A stretch of DNA of 64,000 bases, from NCBI GenBank assembly GCA_003353845.1, contig PIVT01000007.1, positions 1-64,000 on the forward strand, read 5' to 3'. The position numbers and the translations under genes were made by a program. Positions 26,826 through 34,743 of this stretch are shown here, piece by piece (the first letter of the stretch is position 1; each line of letters starts with the position of its first letter). The notes beneath the pieces were generated by a model, which was given only the letters and a program-made list of their open reading frames with translations, ran no database searches and was not told the DNA's origin. The stretch is from Pseudomonadota bacterium. GTDB lineage: Bacteria; Myxococcota_A; UBA9160; JADFDR01.

Positions 26826-26938
26826 TTAAGCGCGCTGGCCTGATATCACGGCCTGAAGAAGTGCCAAAAACCGGCCTTCCCCAACACTCCGACGGCTTGC
26901 CGCTTGACGGTTGGAGTCGACTAGACAAGAATCGCTGC

Positions 26939-27511
26939 ATGAGACGGATCCCACAAACACTGAGCCTGGCTCTTTTCCTTTTTGCTGGCAGCCATCTGGG
27001 CTGTGCCATGCTCGAGCCTTCCCCGGTTGCGATCCCGGAAGGACAAATCTATCGCTGGACGGACACCGAGGGGAAAACACACTTCACCCCTTCCTTAGAG
27101 CAGCTACCCCCCAGCATCCGAGAACAAATCAACGCCCTGGCTTCCATGCCTGGCGAATCGCGCATGGCTCTTAGCCAGGAGGGACGCTGGGCGGCGCTGA
27201 ACATCGATGGGAGTTCCAGCGGACCCTCCTTCGGTGATGTCACTGAATCCAGAGGTGTCGAAACCGAAGTCCTTCAGGACAGGCTCGACCCGGAGCAAGC
27301 GCTGAGAAATAGCGAAGTGAATTCCAGGATCGCCGAACTCGAAACCATCATCGCCCAGCAAGAAGACCAACTGAAAGAAATGATCAGCAGCCCCGATGCA
27401 GGAAGCAACTCATCCTTTGTGGAGCAAGACGAGTTCCGCAGCATTGCCCAAGAGCTACCCGCTTTGCAAGCCGAGTTGAAAGCTCTTAAAGCGCAGCAAG
27501 CCCAACCCTAA
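26939..27511 (+). CDS. DUF4124-domain lipoprotein with C-terminal coiled coil
   Basis: This is a 190-residue protein. The leader ends at GSHLGC (Cys22), consistent with a lipobox. A short DUF4124 domain follows (IYRWTDTEGKTHFT), then a low-complexity region and a coiled coil (RIAELETIIAQQEDQLKEM) to the end. DUF4124 proteins are envelope proteins of unknown role. The frame runs open far upstream, but the ATG at 26939 gives the signal peptide. Confidence 0.8.
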   Translation: MRRIPQTLSLALFLFAGSHLGCAMLEPSPVAIPEGQIYRWTDTEGKTHFTPSLEQLPPSIREQINALASMPGESRMALSQEGRWAALNIDGSSSGPSFGDVTESRGVETEVLQDRLDPEQALRNSEVNSRIAELETIIAQQEDQLKEMISSPDAGSNSSFVEQDEFRSIAQELPALQAELKALKAQQAQP

Positions 27512-27563
27512 TTCCAGCGCAGCATGTAAGCGCAAATTCGCGCGATGCAGCCCAGGCAGCGAG

Positions 27564-28562
27564 ATGACCTCCGAACTCACACAGGCAGCCGACGCAACAT
27601 CGAGGAAAGCTCGCTCGGTCGTGGCTCTGGCCGGCGGCGTCGGTGCCGCCCGCTTTCTAAAAGGCTTGATGCAAGTCCATCCCCAGGACGACTTGTGCGC
27701 CATCGTCAACACAGGCGATGACGCCAACTTTTACGGGGTGCAAGTCTGCCCTGATCTCGACATCATCACCTACACATTATCGGGACAGATCAATCGAACC
27801 CATGGATACGGATTAGAGGGAGACCGTTTCGATCTCCTGCAAACTTTGGAAGAGCTTGGGCACGACACCTGGTTTCGTTTGGGGGATCGCGACTACGCCA
27901 ATTGTCTACACCGCACCCTGCAACGCCAGGCCGGTAAAAGCCTGCGTGAGGTGGCTGCCTCCTTGACTGAAGCCTTTGGCCTCGACATCGAGTTGCTTCC
28001 CATGTCCGAGGCCCCTTGCCCTACCTTCATCGAGTTGAACGATGGACGTCGGATGCATTTTGAGAACTACCTGATCCAAGAGCGATCCCCCGCTGGTGTC
28101 CGCGCCATCGATTTGAGCGCAGCGCAGCAAGCGAGGCCTGGTGACGGTGTGTTGGAAGCCTTGGAACAGGCACAATCCATCTTGATTTGCCCAAGCAATC
28201 CGGCGGTATCCATCGGCCCCATCCTGGCCATCCCCGGAATACGCGAAGCCATCGCCGCCTCCGGAGCACCCGTGGTTGCCGTTTCTCCCATTATCGCGGG
28301 GGCACCGGTGAAAGGACCCGCCCACCACCTGCTACCGGCGCTGGGCGTACCCGTTTCGGCCCTGGGCGTGGCGCAACTCTACCAAGATTGGGTCGACGGC
28401 TTCGTCCTCGACAACTTGGACGCCGCGTTGGTGCCTGAGATTGAAGCCCTTGGGATAAAAACGGCCGTGTGCGAAACACTCATGAGCAAGCCCGGCGTAG
28501 ACAGCCAACTCGCCAAGACGGCACTGGCCCTCGCAGCAAGCTTACGGAAGAGCACCACGTAG
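27564..28562 (+). CDS. cofD: 2-phospho-L-lactate transferase (F420 biosynthesis)
   Basis: This 332-residue enzyme joins the activated phospho-acid moiety to the deazaflavin Fo, giving coenzyme F420-0. Diagnostic sequences are ALAGGVGAARFLKGL near the N-terminus, IVNTGDD with the GDD metal/substrate site, LGDRDYANCLHRT, and SNPAVSIGPILAIPGIREAI. Length and motifs are complete, so it looks functional. Normally it would sit directly before cofC, but about 8.4 kb of accessory DNA now separates them. A second, broken copy of its 3' end lies at 36836-36949. Confidence 0.93.
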   Translation: MTSELTQAADATSRKARSVVALAGGVGAARFLKGLMQVHPQDDLCAIVNTGDDANFYGVQVCPDLDIITYTLSGQINRTHGYGLEGDRFDLLQTLEELGHDTWFRLGDRDYANCLHRTLQRQAGKSLREVAASLTEAFGLDIELLPMSEAPCPTFIELNDGRRMHFENYLIQERSPAGVRAIDLSAAQQARPGDGVLEALEQAQSILICPSNPAVSIGPILAIPGIREAIAASGAPVVAVSPIIAGAPVKGPAHHLLPALGVPVSALGVAQLYQDWVDGFVLDNLDAALVPEIEALGIKTAVCETLMSKPGVDSQLAKTALALAASLRKSTT

Positions 28563-28581
28563 GAGGATCGCCCTGGTTCCA

Positions 28582-28725
28582 AAGGATAAGTAAAACAAGC
28601 GAGGTTTCGATACCCGGTAACAATCATTATGACCAATAGAGGTGACTGAGTCTCAAGTCATCCACTTGAAAACGGCCCTCCCCGCTCTATTCTCTTAGTT
28701 TGGGATCGGTATCCGGCTAAATGGG
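28582..28725 (+). repeat. Structured interspersed repeat, copy 1
   Basis: This is one of three direct copies (also 29940-30083 and 30811-30950). Shared blocks are AAGCGAGGTTTCGA, CCCGGTAACA, AATAGAGG and CTCTATTCTCTT. Nested inverted repeats GATACC/GGTATC and AATAGAG/CTCTATT enclose an inner stem around TGAGTCTCA. It begins 20 bases after the cofD stop and marks the left edge of the accessory block. Confidence 0.85.
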
Positions 28726-28729
28726 ATAG

Positions 28730-28942
28730 GTGTCGGATCCAATCACAACAACCGTGATGGCCAAGCGAGAAAACGTGTGCGAAGAAACGGTCCGGCGATG
28801 GATCCGAGACGGGCGGCTCGGCGCGATCGACATCAACCATGGTCGGGGTTGCCCGCAGTATCGGATTCACAAAGAACACCGCATCGCGTACATGAACAAT
28901 TTGCCAGCCGATTCAGTGACGGTGGAAGACTTGTACGAGTAG
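28730..28942 (+). CDS. Small helix-turn-helix (excisionase/MerR-like) protein
   Basis: This protein has at most 70 residues. ENVCEETVRRWIRDGRLGAID followed by an arginine-containing YRIHKEHRIAYM is the winged-helix pattern of excisionase-type DNA-binding proteins. The start may be the GTG at 28730 or the ATG at 28757; no strong ribosome site is seen for either. It lies directly after repeat copy 1 and could regulate or act on the accessory block. No integrase is present. Confidence 0.6.
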   Translation: MSDPITTTVMAKRENVCEETVRRWIRDGRLGAIDINHGRGCPQYRIHKEHRIAYMNNLPADSVTVEDLYE

Positions 28943-28959
28943 GCGGATTTCTCTTCCGC

Positions 28960-29289
28960 CTACCCGAAGCTGTTCGTCTCGCAGCGCTGCTTGGAAATTT
29001 CCTTCATCGAAGTGCCAAGTGCGTCGCGCGCGTTCCATAAATCGTAAGACTGCTGCATGTTCATCCAGTGCTCAGCCGAGTTCCCGAACAGACAGCTCAA
29101 CCGAAGCGCCATCTCGGGAGTAATCCCGCCATCGCCGCTCAAAATCTTGTGAAGCGCCTGCCTCGAAACCTGCAAGCGTCTCGCGATCTCAGTGATCGAC
29201 AAGCCGGTCGCGGGAATGATAATCATCTTCAGGGCTTCGCCCGGGTGCGTGGGTACCCGCCGACGCGGGTCTCGTTTGTAAGTTGCCAT
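28960..29289 (-). CDS. higA: HigA-family antitoxin (XRE helix-turn-helix)
   Basis: The protein has 109 residues. An N-terminal HPGEALKMIIIPATGLSITEIARRLQVSRQALHKIL helix-turn-helix region is followed by EMALRLSCLFGNSAEHWMNMQQSYDLW, the standard HigA/VapI layout. It should neutralise the upstream HigB-type toxin and repress the operon. GGAGGGGAGGAG just before the ATG at 29289 decides the start; the ATG at 29331 is part of a duplicated leader. The second gene of a toxin-first pair is normal for higBA. Confidence 0.92.
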   Translation of the reverse strand: MATYKRDPRRRVPTHPGEALKMIIIPATGLSITEIARRLQVSRQALHKILSGDGGITPEMALRLSCLFGNSAEHWMNMQQSYDLWNARDALGTSMKEISKQRCETNSFG

Positions 29290-29298
29290 TATGTTCTC

Positions 29299-29334
29299 CT
29301 CCCCTCCATGGGTATAGCCTCTCCCCTCCATGGG
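29299..29334. repeat. 14-bp direct repeat between higB and higA
   Basis: CTCCCCTCCATGGG occurs at 29299-29312 and again at 29321-29334, start-to-start distance 22 bases. On the minus strand each copy provides a GGAGGGGAG ribosome-binding sequence and an ATG. The duplication may be an operator pair or a duplicated translation-initiation region for higA. Confidence 0.7.
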
Positions 29335-29341
29335 AGACTTG

Positions 29342-29620
29342 CTAGTGTGGCTGAGCCAGGTCCACCTCTATCGGTCCATCGTCGCTCCATTTGAACAGGA
29401 TTCGCCAAGGACCACTAACATCGACACTGAAGAGACGGGGGTCTGTATTCTTGTAGGGGTGGAAGCGAAGTCCCGGCAACGCCATGTCCTCGGGGCATGT
29501 CGCATCGTCGAGCAGATTGAGGATGACCAGCACCCGTGCTCTCTGCTTTGCGTCGACTCGCTTGCTGCGACCCGTCTCCAATAGTTCCTTCAGTCCCTTG
29601 TGTTGAAAGCTCTGTATCAT
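29342..29620 (-). CDS. higB: HigB-type toxin (RelE/ParE superfamily)
   Basis: The protein has 92 residues with the HigB-1 pattern: FQHKGLKELLETG at the start, ALPGLRFHPYK in the middle and GPWRILFKWSD near the end. Family members are ribosome-dependent mRNA endonucleases; the conserved late arginine region is present. It precedes higA by 52 bases and ends in TAG. Its ATG lies very close to a predicted promoter. Confidence 0.9.
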   Translation of the reverse strand: MIQSFQHKGLKELLETGRSKRVDAKQRARVLVILNLLDDATCPEDMALPGLRFHPYKNTDPRLFSVDVSGPWRILFKWSDDGPIEVDLAQPH

Positions 29621-29626
29621 GTCTTC

Positions 29627-29656
29627 AGTGTAACTCTATTGGTTACTATATGTCAA
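29627..29656 (-). promoter_or_regulatory. Predicted higBA promoter with embedded inverted repeat
   Basis: On the minus strand an exact TTGACA (29651-29656) and TACACT (29627-29632) are separated by 18 bases. An inverted repeat GTAAC-N7-GTTAC (29630-29646) spans the spacer and overlaps the -10, a typical autorepressor position. The -10 ends seven bases before the ATG at 29620, so the transcript may be nearly leaderless. Confidence 0.5.
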
Positions 29657-29901
29657 CTGCATGTTTACACCTTTTCTTGAGTGCTTTCTTGGGTATCCGG
29701 TCGATTTTTGGTGCCCTAAGAACAGGGGGTTACGGTCGGATTTGCGTGCTTGTGAGGGTTGGCTGACCCCCTCATTTCCACTGGAAAAAATTAACAAGGT
29801 GCTCACGGGGCGATTCGTCAACCGGGAATGGATCTGTCAACCAAGAGCCGACCTGTCAACCTGGACAACCCGCATTGCCCCAGTCGATGTAGTACCTAGT
29901 T

Positions 29902-29930
29902 GTGCTTAGTCGTACAAAAAAAGCACGACT
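29902..29930. other. Two mutually exclusive hairpins next to repeat copy 2
   Basis: GTGCTT (29902-29907) can pair with AAGCAC (29921-29926), and AGTCGT (29908-29913) with ACGACT (29925-29930). Both cannot form together. The surrounding stretch 29657-29939 has no supportable gene. The element ends ten bases before repeat copy 2. Confidence 0.35.
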
Positions 29931-29939
29931 GTGGCCATG

Positions 29940-30083
29940 AAGGGTAAGTAAAATAAGCGAGGTTTCGACACCCGGTAACATTCATTATGGCAAATAGAGG
30001 TGGGCGAGTCTCAATTCATCCGATTGAAATCTGCCCTCCCCACTCTATTCTCTTGGTTTGGGATCGGTATCCGGCTAAATGGG
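29940..30083 (+). repeat. Structured interspersed repeat, copy 2
   Basis: This is the most diverged of the three copies. The ends match copy 1 closely (GGTAAGTAAAATAAGCGAGG at the left; GGGATCGGTATCCGGCTAAA at the right), while the middle carries several substitutions. AATAGAG and CTCTATT are kept exactly. Together with copies 1 and 3 it brackets the higBA cassette and the 30216-30599 gene. Confidence 0.85.
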
Positions 30084-30215
30084 CTGCATTAGGGTTGATC
30101 GTTGGGAGCGCGACCTTGTCACAAAGCCGCTGCCATCCAGGCTCTGTTCACCTCAGCTTCCTTCTATGCTGGTTGTGGCGCAGCCGCTAATCATCATTTG
30201 CAGGACTCGGTGCAT

Positions 30216-30599
30216 TCATCGACTTTTGGCTTCATTCCACATGGCCGCATTGTTTGCCCTCATCGCCTCGAACTCTCCAGGCGACAGAACCCTTTCTTGG
30301 TTCATCTGCGATACCTTGGCCTCGGCCTCACGTCTCTCCTGCTGTTTTCTGAAATATTCCTGTGTTGTGGCTTGCTGCTGCATGCTCTCTCGTTGCATTT
30401 CGGTGTCACTTTTCCCTCCCGGGCGGTCATCGTAATACTCGCGCCTTGCTTGGGGAGATGGATTCTCAAGATGGTTAGACGGAGCCTCGACAAGAGTTTC
30501 GCGTTGCGGTTTATATTGATCTGGAACGAGAGCCGCGAGGTCATCAGAATATCGGACTAGAGTAAGGACGAAAATGAGTGCAAAAAAGGCCTTAGCCAT
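30216..30599 (-). CDS. Small exported protein of unknown function
   Basis: This 127-residue protein has a short hydrophobic N-terminus (AKAFFALIFVLTLV). A highly charged, glutamine-rich, probably helical body follows (MQRESMQQQATTQEYF, KQQERREAEAKVSQM). GAGGGAG lies eight bases before the ATG. It is the only gene between repeat copies 2 and 3. No family is recognised. Confidence 0.65.
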   Translation of the reverse strand: MAKAFFALIFVLTLVRYSDDLAALVPDQYKPQRETLVEAPSNHLENPSPQARREYYDDRPGGKSDTEMQRESMQQQATTQEYFRKQQERREAEAKVSQMNQERVLSPGEFEAMRANNAAMWNEAKSR

Positions 30600-30810
30600 G
30601 AGTGTCTCCCTCTGCTTGTCTAAGGGGGGCTATCGGTGGCCCTTGAATAGAACTGTATGCCTAAGTATGTGGGAAGCCCCTCAGGGCTCAATAGGCGAGT
30701 TCTGAGGAGCTTTTGTGGTCACTACCGAGCTAGCCCCTTCGGGGTAGGCTAAAACCGGAGTCGCTCATGCCATAGGGATTGTCACCTGGGATGTCACCAC
30801 AGGATCCGTC

Positions 30811-30950
30811 AAGGGTAAGTAAAATAAGCGAGGTTTCGATACCCGGTAACAATCATTATGACCAATAGAGGTGACTGAGTCTCAAGTCATCCACTTGAAA
30901 ACGGCCCTCCCCGCTCTATTCTCTTGGTTGGGGGTCGGCTTCTGGCCTGC
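30811..30950 (+). repeat. Structured interspersed repeat, copy 3
   Basis: It is nearly identical to copy 1 over the first 110 bases and diverges after CTCTTGGTT. The right-hand GGTATCC arm is lost. It runs directly into the 3' side of an IS91-type transposase remnant, which suggests that the repeats derive from, or were moved by, such an element. Confidence 0.85.
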
Positions 30951-30958
30951 GCCGCCGG

Positions 30959-31285
30959 TCACAAAAAGTCGCTTGGAGGAAACTCCTGCGCGAACTCTAG
31001 ATCCAGGGCAGTTTGAGCAACCGGGCGTGCCGGAGCTAGCGGCGGGGGTCGCGCTCGAATTCCGAGGCTGCCGAGAATGGCTCGGATCACTTCGGGCTGA
31101 TCAATGGTTGCGATAAGACGCATCCGGCGGTTGCATTCGAGACATTTCAAGACATCCACTTTAAACACCCGGCGCATCAGCTCGGCCCACGCGAGGCGGC
31201 GCGGGCGAAAGATCGACAGGGACGAGGAAAGGACCGCGGGGTTCGAAGATCCTCGCTCGGGAAGAGAGTCTTTGCTCGTGGGCAT
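30959..31285 (-). pseudogene. IS91-family transposase, C-terminal remnant
   Basis: About 108 residues remain. RRVFKVDVLKCLECNRRMRL, DQPEVIRAILGSLG and the ending PPPLAPARPVAQTALDLEF are the C-terminal landmarks of IS91-type (Y2 HUH, rolling-circle) transposases. The catalytic N-terminal part is absent, so it is a dead fragment. Its 3' end faces repeat copy 3, the side where the replication origin end of IS91 elements lies. Confidence 0.82.
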
Positions 31286-31371
31286 CTTTTGCGTATCGAT
31301 CGAAATCGCTGCATGAACCCGAACCTATAGACTGGTATCGTTCTCCTTCCACGATTAGAGGGATTTGTTCA

Positions 31372-31713
31372 ATGCTCGATGGTGAAATCTTGGAACCGTT
31401 CCGCTGCACCGGGTGCGGCGAGTGCTGCCGTTGGACCGGCTCGGTGCTGCTGAACAACGGCGATATTTCCAGGCTTGCCGCCCATTTGGCGATTTCCGAG
31501 CAGGCGTTTATCGATGACCACACGCGGCTGGCCCCGAGCCGCATCCAGCTGGCCCTGCTGGACCAGAAGAATGGCAGTTGCTCCTTCCTCGATAGCGACC
31601 GTTGCTCCATCTATGAAGCACGACCGGAGCAGTGCCGCACTTTCCCCTACGCCTGGAACGTTTCGGAAGGTTGCCCTCCGCTGGATGCGCTGCTGGCGGA
31701 CAAAACTGACTAG
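31372..31713 (+). CDS. YkgJ-family cysteine-cluster protein
   Basis: The protein has 113 residues with the cluster FRCTGCGECCRWTG near the N-terminus. CSFLDSDRCSIYEARPEQCRTFPY follows, giving the eight cysteines typical of the family and likely binding zinc or an Fe-S cluster. Function is unknown. It is convergent with hom and lies just beyond the transposase remnant. Confidence 0.82.
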   Translation: MLDGEILEPFRCTGCGECCRWTGSVLLNNGDISRLAAHLAISEQAFIDDHTRLAPSRIQLALLDQKNGSCSFLDSDRCSIYEARPEQCRTFPYAWNVSEGCPPLDALLADKTD

Positions 31714-31718
31714 TCGTT

Positions 31719-33041
31719 CTACTCGCCGAGGATGGGAATGATCTTTGGCTCCTCGAGCAGGCTACCCGGATGCGAGCCCTGGATCTCCTCGATGGCCGCC
31801 TGAATTTGAACATAGGTGCATGGCATGGTCGCAATGGAGAAGACTGCATTCTCCGGGTCGTGGCGGTTGTGGCTCACCGTATCGATATTGATCTTCTGAT
31901 TCCCAATCGCCGTCGCGACGATCCCCGTGATCCCCGGGACATCCGCAGTCGTGAAGACGATGTTGTAGCGGAAGGCCAACTCGTTGAAGGAGCGCAGGCG
32001 GCAATCCGAAGAAGGAAGCTCCTGCACCGCCTTCTCCCCGTACTTCGCGAGAAAGAGGATGTCCGAGACGATGGCGCTGCCCGTCTCCAATGAGCCCGCC
32101 CCCTCGCCGATCAGGACGTTTTCTTGGGAGTAGCGGTTATCGAGGCGCACCGCGTTCGTTGCGCCTTGGATATCCGACAAAAGATTTGCGCGCTTCACCA
32201 GCATCGGACGCACAGTGGCAAAGACGTCATCGCCTTCTTTCTTGGCGTAGCCGATCAGCTTGACGGAGCAACCCATCTCTTGCGCAAAGTTGATATCCGC
32301 GCTCGTGATGGATTCGATCCCCTCGATGGGGAGATCCTCGAAGTCGACATCGAGACCGAAGACAAGCTTGAGCAGGATGGTGAGCTTGTGCCCGGGATCG
32401 CCCCCATTGATGTCCAATGCGGGGTCGGCCTCTGCGTAGCCCTGGTCCTGCGCCTGCTTCAAAGCAGCATCGAAGGATTGTCCCTCCGCTTCCATCTTCG
32501 AGAGGATGTAGTTACTCGTCCCATTCAGAATGCCGGAGAGGGCGAGGATCTCATCGCCGGTGAAACACTCCCGGATGCCCTTGATGATGGGAATCGCGCC
32601 GCAGACCGCCGCCTCGAACCCGACCGCTCGACTGTTGCGATTCGAGGCACCGAAGATGGCCGGGCCGTGCTTGGCGAGCAGGGCCTTGTTGGCCGTTGCA
32701 AGGTGCTTCCCGTGGTCGAGCACGCTCAGCGCGATGTCGAGGATGGCCTGACCGCTGCCACCGATGGTCTCGACGACGAGGTCAATGCTGTCGTCCTTCA
32801 AGATTTCCTCGGTGAACTGCCCGGCCTCCTCGCGCGAGAGTTCGTTGCTGCCGCCGCAGTAAAGCTCGATGGGCAAGCCGTGGCGCTTCGAAGAGGCCGC
32901 CGGGAAAAGATCGAGGATCCTGACGAGTTCAATCTCGATACCCGCCCGGGCCGCGAGGGCCTCGCGCTGCTCCAGCAAGATCTTCGCGACCCCACCGCCC
33001 ACCGTGCCACATCCCAGAATCGCTACCCGAAAGCTTGCCAT
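31719..33041 (-). CDS. hom: Homoserine dehydrogenase
   Basis: This enzyme of about 440 residues reduces aspartate semialdehyde to homoserine on the route to threonine and methionine. The Rossmann motif RVAILGCGTVGGGVAKIL is at the start, followed by ATANKALLAKHG, the substrate region SGILNGTSNYILSKM and ADPALDINGGD. A C-terminal ACT domain (NIVFTTADVPGITGIVATAI) should give threonine feedback. The ATG at 33041 has AGGG six bases away. A core gene inside an otherwise accessory block suggests transfer or rearrangement. Confidence 0.93.
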   Translation of the reverse strand: MASFRVAILGCGTVGGGVAKILLEQREALAARAGIEIELVRILDLFPAASSKRHGLPIELYCGGSNELSREEAGQFTEEILKDDSIDLVVETIGGSGQAILDIALSVLDHGKHLATANKALLAKHGPAIFGASNRNSRAVGFEAAVCGAIPIIKGIRECFTGDEILALSGILNGTSNYILSKMEAEGQSFDAALKQAQDQGYAEADPALDINGGDPGHKLTILLKLVFGLDVDFEDLPIEGIESITSADINFAQEMGCSVKLIGYAKKEGDDVFATVRPMLVKRANLLSDIQGATNAVRLDNRYSQENVLIGEGAGSLETGSAIVSDILFLAKYGEKAVQELPSSDCRLRSFNELAFRYNIVFTTADVPGITGIVATAIGNQKINIDTVSHNRHDPENAVFSIATMPCTYVQIQAAIEEIQGSHPGSLLEEPKIIPILGE

Positions 33042-33142
33042 CGTCATCCCTGCCCTGCGCTGGTCGCCCCCTCTTCGACGAGGCGATGAATTCACTAAAC
33101 GGCGGGATTCTCGACTGTTTTTCGAGCAGCGTCAAGTTGGGG

Positions 33143-33910
33143 TCACATCACCCGTCGCCCCGCCGTGAAACCACCATCCACGACAAGAGCGTGCCCTGTA
33201 ACAAAAGAGGCATCGGGAGAGGCCAGGAAGAGCGCAGCGCCAGCTACCTCCTCCGGTTTGCCTACGCGCCCCAGTAGATGCATATCGGTCATGGTCTTCC
33301 TGACCGCGCTGAATTCTTCCATTTTGAGTATCGCGGTCATGGGGGTATCAATGAGCCCGGGGCAGAGACAATTCACGCGGATGCCCATCCCACCGTAGTC
33401 GACCGCCATATTCTTCGTAAGGAGAACGACTCCTCCCTTTGAAGCGTTATAGGCCGGCTGTGTTTGTACCCCTTCGAGCCCTTCGACACTGGCGAGGTTG
33501 ATGATACTGCCCTCCCCGCTCTCTATCATAGAAGGCAAAACCGCCTTGCATACCAGGAACGTTCCCTTGAGGTTAATGTCGATGATGCGATCCCACTCTG
33601 CAGTCTCCAGTGCATCGACACTCCCAAACCCCATTACGCCAGCCGCATTGACGAGAACATCGATTCGTCCAAAGGCTTTGGCAGCGGCACTCACTGACGC
33701 TTGAACATTTTCCTCATACCGCACGTCGACTTCCCAAAATGTGCACTTCGACGCTATGCCTTCCAGGGCCGACCAAGCCTCCGGTGCTGGCTTCGCGACA
33801 TCAAAGCCGGCAATCTGCGCCCCCTCCTCGGCAAAGCGCTGCGCACATGCGTAACCAATCCCTGAGGCAACACCGGTAATCAGTGCAACCTTTCCATCCA
33901 ATCGAGCCAT
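33143..33910 (-). CDS. SDR-family oxidoreductase
   Basis: This classical short-chain dehydrogenase has 255 residues. The cofactor motif is TGVASGIG at 13-20 (one residue off the usual TGxxxGIG with all glycines present). NAAGVMG, the catalytic serine in NLASVEG and YNASKGG (Tyr and Lys) are intact, as is the PG motif CPGLIDTPM. The substrate is unknown; NAD preference is suggested by the aspartate after GFD. Confidence 0.9.
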   Translation of the reverse strand: MARLDGKVALITGVASGIGYACAQRFAEEGAQIAGFDVAKPAPEAWSALEGIASKCTFWEVDVRYEENVQASVSAAAKAFGRIDVLVNAAGVMGFGSVDALETAEWDRIIDINLKGTFLVCKAVLPSMIESGEGSIINLASVEGLEGVQTQPAYNASKGGVVLLTKNMAVDYGGMGIRVNCLCPGLIDTPMTAILKMEEFSAVRKTMTDMHLLGRVGKPEEVAGAALFLASPDASFVTGHALVVDGGFTAGRRVM

Positions 33911-33933
33911 CGTATTATCCCTTCCTTATTAAT

Positions 33934-34743
33934 TCACAGCTCTCGCTTGGAGAAGCTCCAGATCAGTAGCGAGGCAAAGAGAAGTACATAGAGCCCCACG
34001 TTCAGCGCGGGGTGCAGTGGGCCCATGCCCTCGAAGTGCACCTCTCCCATGGCGGAGGCGGCATATTGCTGGAGCAACATGATTTTGGGCCAAGCCACAC
34101 GCCAGAGTGCGGGGGCCTGGTCGAACTCGCTGGGAATGTTGCCTTGCAACATCTGGCTGTTCAGCACGGCGTGCATGGAGTCGGAGATGTAGCTCACGCC
34201 TGCAATGCTGAGTGCGACAAGCGCGGCCAGAAAATCGGGTAAATGGAGCGATAGTAGCTGCACGCAAAACACCACAAAGAAGAGGTTTAGCGAGCAGAGG
34301 ATCGAAGCGGTCAGGTAGCCCGGGATCATCACTCCGCCCTTGGTTAAGGCGATGAAGAAGAGTGTGAGATGCAAGGCGAACATAAACAAAAAAGAGACAG
34401 CCCATACGCCGAGGGTACGACCCAGGATATAACTTCTGCGCGGAAGGGCGTGCGAAAGGAAGAGGACGTCGCTGCCGTCACCGTGATCACGCGAGATGAC
34501 GTTCATGGAGAGCAAGGCCGCGATGAGCAAGGAGATGTTGGCGATAATGTGAAAGGCCACCTGCGAGGCGGTGGCCGAGACGGTGGCGCTGTCGAGTTCT
34601 TGACCGTTGACGCTGTAGTTGCCGCCGTAACAGCCGCGCAACATGAGCACGAGCAGGATGCACATCCCCAGCATGATGTAAAAGCTGCGCTGACGGATCT
34701 GGTCGAGCAGCGTGAAGCCGGCGATGCGTAGCAATTCAGACAT
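33934..34743 (-). CDS. ABC-2 type transporter permease
   Basis: The protein has 269 residues with six hydrophobic segments, and an ABC-2 layout with a long loop after the first helix (GCYGGNYSVNGQELDSATVS). NVISRDHGDGSDVLFLSHALPRRSYILGR is typical of gene clusters for gliding/ABC exporters. The ATG at 34743 lies inside the end of the ATPase gene, so they are coupled. The substrate is unknown. Confidence 0.83.
   Translation of the reverse strand: MSELLRIAGFTLLDQIRQRSFYIMLGMCILLVLMLRGCYGGNYSVNGQELDSATVSATASQVAFHIIANISLLIAALLSMNVISRDHGDGSDVLFLSHALPRRSYILGRTLGVWAVSFLFMFALHLTLFFIALTKGGVMIPGYLTASILCSLNLFFVVFCVQLLSLHLPDFLAALVALSIAGVSYISDSMHAVLNSQMLQGNIPSEFDQAPALWRVAWPKIMLLQQYAASAMGEVHFEGMGPLHPALNVGLYVLLFASLLIWSFSKREL

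Noticed and set aside
26135-26938. Long in-frame extension upstream of the DUF4124 lipoprotein
   Set aside because: It overlaps the LLM gene on the other strand and the glutaredoxin gene; the ATG at 26939 gives a proper signal peptide.
29661-29909. Plus-strand frames upstream of repeat copy 2
   Set aside because: No domain, no ribosome site, overlapping alternatives in two frames; left as non-coding.
30702-30760. Hairpin GCCCCTTCGGGG before repeat copy 3 as a terminator
   Set aside because: The stem is short and no T-run follows on either strand.
28582-30950. Integron attC sites as identity of the three repeats
   Set aside because: No matching R'/R'' core sites (GTTRRRY with RYYYAAC) were found at the ends, and no integrase is present.
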